A DNA stretch of 64,000 bases from Bacteroides salyersiae WAL 10018 = DSM 18765 = JCM 12988 (lineage in GTDB: Bacteria > Bacteroidota > Bacteroidia > Bacteroidales > Bacteroidaceae), in the NCBI RefSeq assembly GCF_000381365.1, contig NZ_KB905467.1, positions 613,604 through 677,603 on the forward strand. Direction: 5' to 3'. Position numbers and translations under genes: made by a program. Below the pieces are notes generated by a model. It worked only from the letters and a program-made list of their open reading frames with translations. It did no database searches and was not told where the DNA came from. Shown piece by piece: positions 55,417 to 62,122 of the stretch (position 1 is its first letter; each line of letters starts with the position of its first letter).

Positions 55417-55638
55417 GATGAAATGATGAAAACATATATGAACAATAAGAAATACGACAACTTACATCTTCATCAATCTTTCAACAAAAGGATATTGGCG
55501 ATGAAAAGAGAAAGTGGTATCTCACATCACTTTTCTTTTGGCGAGCGGTTTGATGAAACGCTGATGAAAGGCTATTATAATGGAAGTCAAGTCATTATAC
55601 TGTCAAATCATCATTTCATCGGATTTTCACCCTTCATC
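55417..55638 (+). repeat. GATGAAA repeat cluster, candidate origin
   Basis: GATGAAA occurs at 55417, 55425, 55500, 55552 and 55563, TTTCATC at 55614, and TTCATC at 55469 and 55633. Eight copies of one 6-7-base motif in both orientations within 220 bases directly after the primase gene resemble the iterons of a replication origin. Confidence 0.4.
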
Positions 55639-55872
55639 AAGTCTGCCGGGAAAGCAACAGAGGTGAACATCGCCATCCACAGGCAGGTCGGACGGACATC
55701 CGGTCTGCCGACCGACAAAGGGAAACCTATGTTACTGGCGAAAAGAAAAAGGAGACCAATGTCTGCCGACATCATCGCCGACACTGCCGCAGGCTTTTGG
55801 GAAGCAAAAAGCCATAACTTATTAGGGCATTTTCTTCACGCAGTGCAAGCACCGCTAAAAATGCCCCAATAA
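55423..55872 (+). CDS. hypothetical protein, doubtful
   Basis: An open frame of 149 codons between primase and relaxase. The N-terminal part is rich in His, Lys and Asn and is written over the GATGAAA repeats. The C-terminal part (SADIIADTAAGFWEAKSHNL) gives no recognisable domain. It may be a true small mobilization gene, or an accidental frame across an origin region. Confidence 0.35.
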   Translation: MMKTYMNNKKYDNLHLHQSFNKRILAMKRESGISHHFSFGERFDETLMKGYYNGSQVIILSNHHFIGFSPFIKSAGKATEVNIAIHRQVGRTSGLPTDKGKPMLLAKRKRRPMSADIIADTAAGFWEAKSHNLLGHFLHAVQAPLKMPQ

Positions 55873-55979
55873 GCCAACGGGGTTGCACCCCTCTGGACAC
55901 CCCCGCTTGCCATGCGGCATGACCGCAGCAGGCAGACAATGACAAACCGATTAGCAAACTTAAAAAAAACAGAACAAGC
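55873..55979 (+). other. candidate oriT region upstream of the relaxase
   Basis: The 107 non-coding bases before the relaxase contain GGGTTGCACCCC and TGCCATGCGGCATG, two short inverted repeats. In NBU-type elements the nick site lies just upstream of the mob gene. The exact nick position cannot be told. Confidence 0.4.
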
Positions 55980-57308
55980 ATGGGATATATAAGCATCCAA
56001 ATCAACAAGGCGAAAGGCTCGGCGGACACGGGCGCATCCGACCCCACACGCACCCACCTCAACCGTGAACTGGTGGAATTTCCCGACGGTGTGACCGACC
56101 GCACCGAAGCGATAAGCCACCGCATTCGCATGGCTGGCATCAGGCGCAAGATAACGCCCGACCAAGTAAGGGCAATCCGCATCGTATTGTCGGGCACGCA
56201 CGAAGACCTGATGCGAGTGCAGGAAGAAGGCAGGCTGGACGGGTGGTGCGCCGACAACCTGCAATGGCTGCACCGCACTTTCGGACAAGAGAACACCGTT
56301 TCAGCAGTCCTGCATTTGGACGAACACACGCCGCACATCCACGCCACAGTCGTGCCGATAGTGACGGGCGAACGCAGAAAGGCAAGGAAGAAGCAGGCGG
56401 ACGGCAAACGCCAATACCGCAAGAAATCCGACACCGTGCGCCTGTGCGCCGATGACGTGCTGACACGTGAGAAACTCGTTTCCTATCACGACAGCTATGC
56501 CGAAGCAATGGCGAAATACGGCTTGCAGCGTGGCGTTCGTGGTTCGGAAGCACGCCATGTCTCCACCGCCCAATACTACCGTGACCTGAAACGCCGGACA
56601 GGGGAGCTGGAAGCCAACGTGCAGCAGTTGCAAACGGAACAGCGGCAGGCAGAACAACAGCTTGACGATGTGAGGAAAGAAATCAAGTCGGAGAAGCTGG
56701 AAGCCGCCAAGACGGAAGCAAAGACCGCACTCGTGGCAAAGGTGGGTTCTCTTTTCGGCAGTGGGAAACTCAAGGAGTTGGAAGCCGACAACCATACCCT
56801 GCAAAATGAGATTGCCGCACGTGATGAAAGCATTGAACTATTGCAGGCACAGATGCAACTCCAGCAGGAGGAACACCACCGCCAGCTAATGGAAATGCAA
56901 GCCAAGCACCGCAGGGAAATAACGGGCAAAGAAGCGGAACACCAAAAGAAGGTGTCATTTTTGAAATCCATCATTGCAAAAGCCCAAACATGGTTTCCGC
57001 TGTTCCAAGAGTTGGTGTACATGGAGAAGTTCTGCCTGAAAGTCGGCTTCAACGAAAGGCAGACTGCCACGCTTATCAGCGGCAAGCCGCTGTTTTATGA
57101 GGGTGAACTCTATTCGGAGGAACACAAGCGAGAATTCAAGACCGAGAGGGCAGGCTTCCAAGTAGTGAAAGACCCGAAAGACAGATCAAAACTTACACTT
57201 GCCATCAATGGGCAACTGATTGGCGAATGGTTCAAGGAGCAGTTCGACAAGTTGTTCTCATCCATTAGGAGGACTGTTGTGCCGCATAGAAAGAGCAAAG
57301 GCTTGTGA
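55980..57308 (+). CDS. MobV family relaxase (Pre/Mob)
   Basis: A 442-residue mobilization protein. The N-terminal relaxase domain begins GYISIQINKAKGS, and holds the metal-binding motif LHLDEHTPHIHATVVPI at about residues 117-133 (HxDExxPHxH). A long coiled coil (about residues 205-330, Gln/Glu/Lys rich) follows. It nicks oriT and pilots the strand through a helper conjugation machine. Confidence 0.95.
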   Translation: MGYISIQINKAKGSADTGASDPTRTHLNRELVEFPDGVTDRTEAISHRIRMAGIRRKITPDQVRAIRIVLSGTHEDLMRVQEEGRLDGWCADNLQWLHRTFGQENTVSAVLHLDEHTPHIHATVVPIVTGERRKARKKQADGKRQYRKKSDTVRLCADDVLTREKLVSYHDSYAEAMAKYGLQRGVRGSEARHVSTAQYYRDLKRRTGELEANVQQLQTEQRQAEQQLDDVRKEIKSEKLEAAKTEAKTALVAKVGSLFGSGKLKELEADNHTLQNEIAARDESIELLQAQMQLQQEEHHRQLMEMQAKHRREITGKEAEHQKKVSFLKSIIAKAQTWFPLFQELVYMEKFCLKVGFNERQTATLISGKPLFYEGELYSEEHKREFKTERAGFQVVKDPKDRSKLTLAINGQLIGEWFKEQFDKLFSSIRRTVVPHRKSKGL

Positions 57309-57320
57309 TTGTAAACGATG

Positions 57321-57384
57321 CCAACGGGAGGGTAACAAGTTTGTGTTTGGAACAGACCAAAACCGCTTGCTATCCTCCCGTTGG
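57321..57384 (+). terminator. long-stem hairpin after the relaxase gene
   Basis: CCAACGGGAGG (57321-57331) pairs perfectly with CCTCCCGTTGG (57374-57384). Inside the loop GTTTGG and CCAAAAC form a second short stem, giving a two-part structure. It lies between the relaxase and the convergent restriction-modification genes and may end transcription from one or both sides. Confidence 0.55.
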
Positions 57385-57420
57385 TCAAAAACTCTGTTAG
57401 GCGAATCAAAGAATAACGTC

Positions 57421-57885
57421 TTAATGTAAAATTGGAGAGGATGAAATTCTTTTGTTGATTGATAGCATATAACTTTTCATATAGTTCCAATCAGGTTTTC
57501 CATTCCTATCTATTGGGAGTTTAATTTTTTCTCTCCTTAGCAAATTAGGGAATAATCCATTGCTGTAAGAGTATTTACCGGCTATAGTTTGAAGACAGGC
57601 TATTATAAAAAGGCAAGACTCCTTGGGAATATCACGTGTGTCTATGTAATAAATATCCCTTCCGGAACACCATTCCTCCTCTTGATAAAAGAACGTAGCA
57701 TTCTCTGAACCAAAAGAAATGACACCGCAAGGCGAAGTCGTAATGCTACTGTATTTAGAAACCCTATATTTTATGCCGTTGCCGAATTTCGAACGTACAA
57801 CATAAGGGATGCCATTCGGGTTTTCTTTTACTTCGTATGTATGATATACTTGGGGTTTGTAGATTTCAAACAACTTGCCAACCAT
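57421..57885 (-). CDS. specificity subunit, second target-recognition half (out of frame)
   Basis: This 154-residue frame is one target-recognition domain with its helical end (NGKPDWNYMKSYMLSINKRI). Its beginning, MVGKLFEIYKP, matches the beginning of the upstream half (DWKDFLIDVYFD). The stretch between the halves, read after removing one G from the G9 tract, gives KKYLNISKWGTF and joins it in frame to the upstream half. In the present G9 state it could only be made separately, from the ATG at 57885. It is best seen as the second half of a phase-variable gene. Confidence 0.8.
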   Translation of the reverse strand: MVGKLFEIYKPQVYHTYEVKENPNGIPYVVRSKFGNGIKYRVSKYSSITTSPCGVISFGSENATFFYQEEEWCSGRDIYYIDTRDIPKESCLFIIACLQTIAGKYSYSNGLFPNLLRREKIKLPIDRNGKPDWNYMKSYMLSINKRISSSPILH

Positions 57886-57919
57886 GAATGTCCCCCACTT
57901 GCTTATGTTTAAATACTTT

Positions 57920-58447
57920 TTACCCCCCCCCTATAACTTTTATTAACTTATCAAGGGATGCTTGCGTTTGTTTCTTTACAGATTTCATGTACTGTTCCAT
58001 ATATCTCCAATCAGGCTCACCGCTACAGTTTGCTGGCAATTTGATTGTTTGGGCAAGAAGTTTATCCTTTGTTACAGCGTCACCCCAATGGTATTTATTC
58101 TGCAATGAACATTTTAGGACAGTGATAATAAATAAGTACACAAACTCGTTGCTACAATTTTTACAATAAAGCACAATGTTATGGCTATCGTTCGAAACAA
58201 AATCGTCCTTTTGATATGTCAACGTAAATGTCTTTCCACCAATTAAAATACAATCGCCTTTGATTATATCGTATTTACTCGCATCTATATAGGAGGCAAC
58301 ACCATTGTTGACACCACTTGCTGTAACAAAAGGTGTAGTGCCAGAACCATCTATTACGTCTCTGTTCAAAATATTGCCTGTATTTTTTGCGTCAAAATAG
58401 ACATCAATCAAGAAATCTTTCCAGTCTTTTATGTTTATCTTACTCAT
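57920..58447 (-). CDS. specificity subunit, first target-recognition half
   Basis: A 175-residue HsdS-like protein with one target-recognition domain (INIKDWKDFL start, TTPFVTASGVNNGVASYI, GDCILIGGKTFTLTYQKDDF) and the conserved helix GEPDWRYMEQYMKSVKKQTQ. The frame ends within the linker at IGGG-stop, on the homopolymer. Its ATG overlaps the stop of the methylase gene (ATGA, 58444-58447), so translation is coupled. As a half-subunit it could dimerise and recognise a symmetric site, as shown for truncated HsdS of NgoAV. Confidence 0.85.
   Translation of the reverse strand: MSKINIKDWKDFLIDVYFDAKNTGNILNRDVIDGSGTTPFVTASGVNNGVASYIDASKYDIIKGDCILIGGKTFTLTYQKDDFVSNDSHNIVLYCKNCSNEFVYLFIITVLKCSLQNKYHWGDAVTKDKLLAQTIKLPANCSGEPDWRYMEQYMKSVKKQTQASLDKLIKVIGGG
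57923..57931 (-). repeat. G9 homopolymer tract (phase-variation candidate)
   Basis: Nine consecutive C on the plus strand are nine G in the coding direction of the specificity gene. With nine G the codons are ATA GGG GGG GGG TAA. With eight, reading continues without a stop through the 37 bases to the second half and gives one frame of 341 codons from 58447 to 57421. Confidence 0.9.
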
Positions 58448-60261
58448 ACCTCTGCCTGTTTTGGAATTTCTATCACCACTGCGTCATCATTTTCTTTTAT
58501 AGTACTGCTGTACAATACGGATTTCATAACCTTTTCATTAAATTCTTTCACGTCTATACCACGTTGGAACATTTCGTAATCCATCATCGTTTTAATGAAA
58601 TCCTCCTCGAATATTTCAAACGGAGCGGTAGGCATTTGGTACGAAATATGTTCTAATGGATTAATGATTTGCCGGGTATTGTAAAGGTTATCTTCACCAT
58701 CTCTGATGGCTGTAATCCAGTAGTCCTCTTTTTCTTGCCAACGGTCTTTGATGTCTTGCCGCCCTTGGTTCTTCACGGTTTCTAATCCGTCTTCCTCAAT
58801 GTAATATCCTATGATGTTGCGCCCGTTTTGTGGTTTCCCTGCCTCAAAAACAAAGATGGAGGTTGTCACTCCAACACCAAAAAACAAATTTTCAGGCAGT
58901 TTAATTATTGTTGTGAGTGTATTGTTTTTTAAAAGTTTGTTGCCGTATTTTTTATCTGCGCCATCTTTCTCCAATTTCTTGTCAGGTAGTATGAACGCAC
59001 ATTTCGTTCCTATGGGTACAGACTTCAATACATTTTCGACAATCTTCAAACATCCGTACTTTCGTTCATATGGAGGGTTCATCAGCACCTTTGTTATTTT
59101 CTTGCCCTTAATCCATTCGCAAGCCTCCTCCGTGCGCGTGTCCAGTTGCTCAAGATTTGTTTTCCCGTCTTTGTGGATGAGCATGTTCGCACAGGCAAGC
59201 GCAAAAATTTCCCTGTCAAATTCGATACCGAATAATTGGCTTGATTTTATCACCATTGCTTCCGATGTGTTTACGCCACCTGCCTCTTTCACCATATTAC
59301 ACATCGCTTTCACAAGAAAAGCCCCTGAACCACATGTTGCATCCAGCACTCGGTCATGTTGGTTTACCTCTATGAGCCTGTACATGAAAGATGTAATATG
59401 GTCAGGCGTGAATACCTGTCCGCTTTCCGACTTTTTCTTGTAACGGTTAAACTCGTTGAAGAATATACCCATTACATCTTCACCATTCCAATAATCGGAA
59501 TTAACACAATCGGAAATTTCAGAGACCCATGTTATAAAGTTGTCTATTGCCTCTTGATTGTTTGTCATATTCATTTTTATTTCTGAATAGACTTCAACAA
59601 GAAGGTCTAATTTCAAGTTCTGCTTTCGGTCTTTTTCAAGCGACTTAGACAAGGTATTCAGTATGGAAGATGTCATGAGAGAATATTCCATTCCCTTTTC
59701 AAGCATTGCTCCATACCTTTTTGCGACCAATGCACAAGCAGTGATAATCATCCTATGGTATAGATTCTTTATGCCAAATTGGACATGTAAACAGTCATTT
59801 ATTTTTTTAGTAAGCGAATATATCAACTGCTTATTAATCCGATTTTCTTTGAATAGTGCAATATAATAGCGTTTGTTTTGTAGAGTTTTAGCAACATCTG
59901 CTATTTCCTCATATTGCCCGCTTCCTTTAATGTATTTGATAACACGAACATCCGTCCCGTTGTAAAGAATACCCACAACACGTTTGTATTGCTGGGCTGC
60001 TATTTCTACATTTTTGACTAACTCCGCATAGTGGTTTTCAGAAAAGACATCCTCTTTTTCGGATTTGGTTTCTAAAATAATAGCTATATCTTGTTTGTCA
60101 TTGGGAAGATACCATCCATCGGGCTTGTCTGAAACACCTTTAAAGCCCAATTGATTGAAAGTTGTTATTTGCCCTGTTCCTTGCTTTACACCAGAGTCCT
60201 TTTCGTCAAAACCAAGTATAACTTTTGCGTTATCTCTTATTTCGTCTTCTGTCAAATACAT
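58444..60261 (-). CDS. restriction-modification enzyme: PD-(D/E)XK nuclease fused to N6-adenine methylase
   Basis: A 605-residue protein. Residues about 40-70 contain KPDGW and IILETKSEK, which fit a PD-(D/E)XK nuclease site (Pro47-Asp48, Glu64-x-Lys66). A helical region (75-270) leads to a gamma-class methylase with QVFTPDHIT (about 282), motif I DATCGSGAF (308-316) and motif IV NPPY (395-398). No separate HsdR or translocase gene is nearby. The layout is that of BcgI-type (type IIB) or type IIG enzymes, in which cutting and methylation share one chain and need a specificity partner. The gene starts four bases after the regulator gene. Confidence 0.85.
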   Translation of the reverse strand: MYLTEDEIRDNAKVILGFDEKDSGVKQGTGQITTFNQLGFKGVSDKPDGWYLPNDKQDIAIILETKSEKEDVFSENHYAELVKNVEIAAQQYKRVVGILYNGTDVRVIKYIKGSGQYEEIADVAKTLQNKRYYIALFKENRINKQLIYSLTKKINDCLHVQFGIKNLYHRMIITACALVAKRYGAMLEKGMEYSLMTSSILNTLSKSLEKDRKQNLKLDLLVEVYSEIKMNMTNNQEAIDNFITWVSEISDCVNSDYWNGEDVMGIFFNEFNRYKKKSESGQVFTPDHITSFMYRLIEVNQHDRVLDATCGSGAFLVKAMCNMVKEAGGVNTSEAMVIKSSQLFGIEFDREIFALACANMLIHKDGKTNLEQLDTRTEEACEWIKGKKITKVLMNPPYERKYGCLKIVENVLKSVPIGTKCAFILPDKKLEKDGADKKYGNKLLKNNTLTTIIKLPENLFFGVGVTTSIFVFEAGKPQNGRNIIGYYIEEDGLETVKNQGRQDIKDRWQEKEDYWITAIRDGEDNLYNTRQIINPLEHISYQMPTAPFEIFEEDFIKTMMDYEMFQRGIDVKEFNEKVMKSVLYSSTIKENDDAVVIEIPKQAEV

Positions 60262-60264
60262 TGT

Positions 60265-60477
60265 TCAAGATTGAGTAATTCCATTATTAGGTAACAATAA
60301 TTCCCGTACATCCATTTTTAGAATGTCTGCAATTTGATATAGTACAGGAATAGGAGGTTGTACTTTGTTTGAGGCATACAGATTGACCATGTTGAAAGTC
60401 TTTCCAAGCCTATTTGCCAATTCCGTTTGGCTGATACCTCTTGCCGCCAATGCCTCTTTTATACGATTCCTGCACAT
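60265..60477 (-). CDS. XRE-type helix-turn-helix regulator (C-protein-like)
   Basis: A 70-residue protein that is almost only a helix-turn-helix (GISQTELANRLGKTFNMVNL at residues 14-33; VLYQIADILKMDVREL). It is first in the operon with the restriction enzyme, like controller proteins that delay nuclease synthesis after entry into a new host. A -7 box TATTTTTG (60510-60517) and a dyad at 60545-60561 lie upstream. Confidence 0.88.
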   Translation of the reverse strand: MCRNRIKEALAARGISQTELANRLGKTFNMVNLYASNKVQPPIPVLYQIADILKMDVRELLLPNNGITQS

Positions 60478-60509
60478 ATTATGTTTTGCACATCATTGTT
60501 TATTGAGTG

Positions 60510-60561
60510 CAAAAATATAAAATTTAATTTGGTAATCTTCGTATAGTATCGAAAAAATACT
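60510..60561 (-). promoter_or_regulatory. promoter and dyad operator of the restriction-modification operon
   Basis: The minus-strand -7 box TATTTTTG (60510-60517) has, 27 bases upstream, the dyad AGTAT-N7-ATACT (60545-60561). Its size and place suit a C-protein dimer site overlapping the -33 region. Confidence 0.5.
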
Positions 60562-60611
60562 ACTTTTGTACCTGAAAGAGTTACTCTATGAAGTAAAACA
60601 AAGCAGAACAA

Positions 60612-60656
60612 GGCAATGGAGACGGTTGCCAACTCATTACCTGAAAACAAGGTAAT
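60612..60656. repeat. paired dyads around the candidate right end
   Basis: GGCAA/TTGCC (60612-60630) and ATTACCT/AGGTAAT (60637-60656) are two adjacent inverted repeats that flank the candidate attachment repeat at 60629-60644. The remaining stretch to 60827 has no gene. Confidence 0.4.
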
Positions 60657-60827
60657 TATTCTAATCTTCTTTATTCTAAGAGGTTATAAATCATATACAG
60701 ATTTACAAAAGTTTTTCGTATTGAGAGTGGAAAGCGGACAGAATATGAAATAGGTGGCAAATTACCGTTCAGTATTGTACCCATACTTGTAATTATCATA
60801 CATTGGAAAATAAAAAGTAATAATAAA

Positions 60828-60862
60828 AGAATACGAGACCCATTACCGGATCCCGTATTCCA
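60828..60862 (-). terminator. terminator of the HU/smalltalk operon
   Basis: GAATACG pairs with CGTATTC, with extra pairs (AGA/TCC) inside. Read on the minus strand, the stem is followed by a T-rich stretch (TTTTATTATTACTTTTT). It lies 35 bases beyond the smalltalk stop and appears to belong to the chromosome rather than to the mobile element. Confidence 0.7.
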
Positions 60863-60896
60863 CTGATTTCTCACAAAACAGGTATAGTGCCTGCCA

Positions 60897-60992
60897 TTAG
60901 ATACTCATTGCATTGGCTCCCAATGCTCCTAACACGGCTGATGCCACTGCTATCACGATTTTCAGGATTTTATCCCAAAGAGACTTCTTCAT
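60897..60992 (-). CDS. smalltalk protein (31 aa)
   Basis: A 31-residue peptide, MKKSLWDKILKIVIAVASAV followed by LGALGANAMSI, with a short charged N-terminus and a single hydrophobic helix. This is the small protein known as smalltalk in Bacteroidales, found next to HU-like proteins. A strong ribosome site AAGGAGG lies eight bases before the ATG, unusual for this phylum. Function is unknown; membrane insertion is likely. Confidence 0.88.
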   Translation of the reverse strand: MKKSLWDKILKIVIAVASAVLGALGANAMSI

Positions 60993-61010
60993 ACTTTACA
61001 CCTCCTTTCC

Positions 61011-61106
61011 CCAATTTTTAATTCTCAATTTTTACCTCGCATTTCCCATCTCCCATTTCCCATCTCCCAACTTTCAACTTTCACCTTTCAACTTTCAACT
61101 AAAACC
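61011..61106. repeat. degenerate short repeats between HU and smalltalk
   Basis: On the minus strand the spacer is made of GAAAGTT-type units followed by GGGAGATGGGAAAT units. Nothing else is seen in it. It separates the HU stop from the smalltalk ribosome site. Confidence 0.7.
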
Positions 61107-61107
61107 A

Positions 61108-61572
61108 TCATGCCGCCGGATCTTCCCCTTCTCCTCCTCCTTCCTCTTCTTCTTTCTTTTTCAGCAAAGTTTCCAGATCGTAGAAGTCGATTTTCTCTCC
61201 GGCACGTGTGGTAGTGATATCCGGGCGGATATTGGTGGACGGCCGGAAGTTTATTTTTACGGCTTTAATGTTTTTTGCCGTGCAATCTTCCGCCTTTTCC
61301 ACGCCCATGGTGCGGGCTGAGAGACTGAATACGCCGAAATTCTTGATATTGACCGATTGCCCGCCGTAGAGCGTGCTTCGCATGGCTTCTACAAAATTCG
61401 TCAGTACGCTCTGTATGTCTCCCAGGGTGAGCGAACTCTTCTCTTTCATCACATAAGCAATACTTTCCAAATCTGCATTGGGTCCTAAGGTCACCAACTG
61501 TGGATAGAACTTTTCCACTGAATCTGCTTTTCGCGGGTCTTTTCTTGGAATTTTTTTAAATGGTACTCCCAT
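61108..61572 (-). CDS. HU family DNA-binding protein (Bacteroidales type)
   Basis: A 154-residue HU-like protein with the Bacteroidales features: the N-terminal VPFKKIPRKDPRKADSVEKF, a central dimerisation core (SLTLGDIQSVLTNFVEAMRS; VNIKNFGVFSLS) and a beta-arm region, then an acidic Glu/Gly-rich tail (KKKEEEEGGGEGEDPAA). The -7 box TATCTTTG (minus strand, 61649-61656) gives a 70-base leader. Confidence 0.92.
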   Translation of the reverse strand: MGVPFKKIPRKDPRKADSVEKFYPQLVTLGPNADLESIAYVMKEKSSLTLGDIQSVLTNFVEAMRSTLYGGQSVNIKNFGVFSLSARTMGVEKAEDCTAKNIKAVKINFRPSTNIRPDITTTRAGEKIDFYDLETLLKKKEEEEGGGEGEDPAA

Positions 61573-61772
61573 AACAAAATAAATTTAAATGAATAAAAAA
61601 ACGATCTCTTTTCTTCCGGAAGTAGCGCTTTCCTTCTTTCCGATGTGACAAAGATAGCGGTCGGCTTCCGACTGCTGCAACGTACTTTTATGCAGATTGG
61701 TCTCGATGGTAAATACTTTGATTCCCTTTGTATTATGTTGTCCTACAAATTGCCTCTGTCTCCGGTTTTTAT

Positions 61773-61780
61773 TATATTTG
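61773..61780 (+). promoter_or_regulatory. -7 box TATATTTG of the DUF4248 gene
   Basis: TATATTTG lies 27 bases before the DUF4248 start. Together with the HU promoter on the other strand, it fills the 61573-61807 gap, which holds nothing else I can support. Confidence 0.6.
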
Positions 61781-61807
61781 AGTAGTGAAACCAATATCGG
61801 AAACAGT

Positions 61808-62038
61808 ATGATTGTAGATGAAGAAAAGTTTGTTATCAAGGCCTATCTGAAAGCCGACCTTGCCCGGTTGTATAGCCCTAATCTCCCTGCGGGATACGCC
61901 ATGTGTAAACTGCGTAGCTGGATACGCCGTAATAAAGAGCTCCATGCCCATATGTACGAAGGGGGAGAGGGGAAGGGAGACCATTCGTACACTCGCCGGC
62001 AGGTACGGCTCATTTTTGAATATTTGGGAGAACCTTGA
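61808..62038 (+). CDS. DUF4248 family protein
   Basis: A 76-residue protein from MIVDEEKFVIKAY; the upstream ATG in the same frame lies before the promoter and is excluded. The AYLKADLARLYSPNLPAGYA segment and RRQVRLIFEYLGEP ending are characteristic of DUF4248, a small Bacteroidales family that sits divergently beside HU and VapE genes. It may be a DNA-binding adaptor; function is unknown. Confidence 0.88.
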   Translation: MIVDEEKFVIKAYLKADLARLYSPNLPAGYAMCKLRSWIRRNKELHAHMYEGGEGKGDHSYTRRQVRLIFEYLGEP

Positions 62039-62062
62039 AACCGGCCGGCAGACCATGAATAA

Positions 62063-62115
62063 GATTATATGTAATGCCCCGGCACATATATTCTGCCGGG
62101 ACATTACATATAATC
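62063..62115. terminator. bidirectional terminator hairpin
   Basis: GATTATATGTAATG plus CCCGGCA (62063-62084) pairs with TGCCGGG plus CATTACATATAATC (62094-62115), a stem of over 20 pairs with one mismatch. It lies between the convergent DUF4248 and VapE genes. Confidence 0.85.
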
Positions 62116-62122
62116 GGAAAGC

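Larger units (their letters stand above)
51727..60644 (+). mobile_element. NBU-like mobilizable element, boundaries tentative
   Basis: Integrase, small accessory gene, primase-helicase and MobV relaxase in this order are the backbone of Bacteroides mobilizable transposons. A GNAT acetyltransferase and a restriction-modification system are cargo. The proposed ends are the near-identical direct repeats CCAAATCATTACCCGA (51727-51742) and CCAACTCATTACCTGA (60629-60644), which match at 14 of 16 positions. Content is certain to be mobile; the ends are only candidates. No conjugation genes are present, so transfer needs a helper. Confidence 0.7.
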
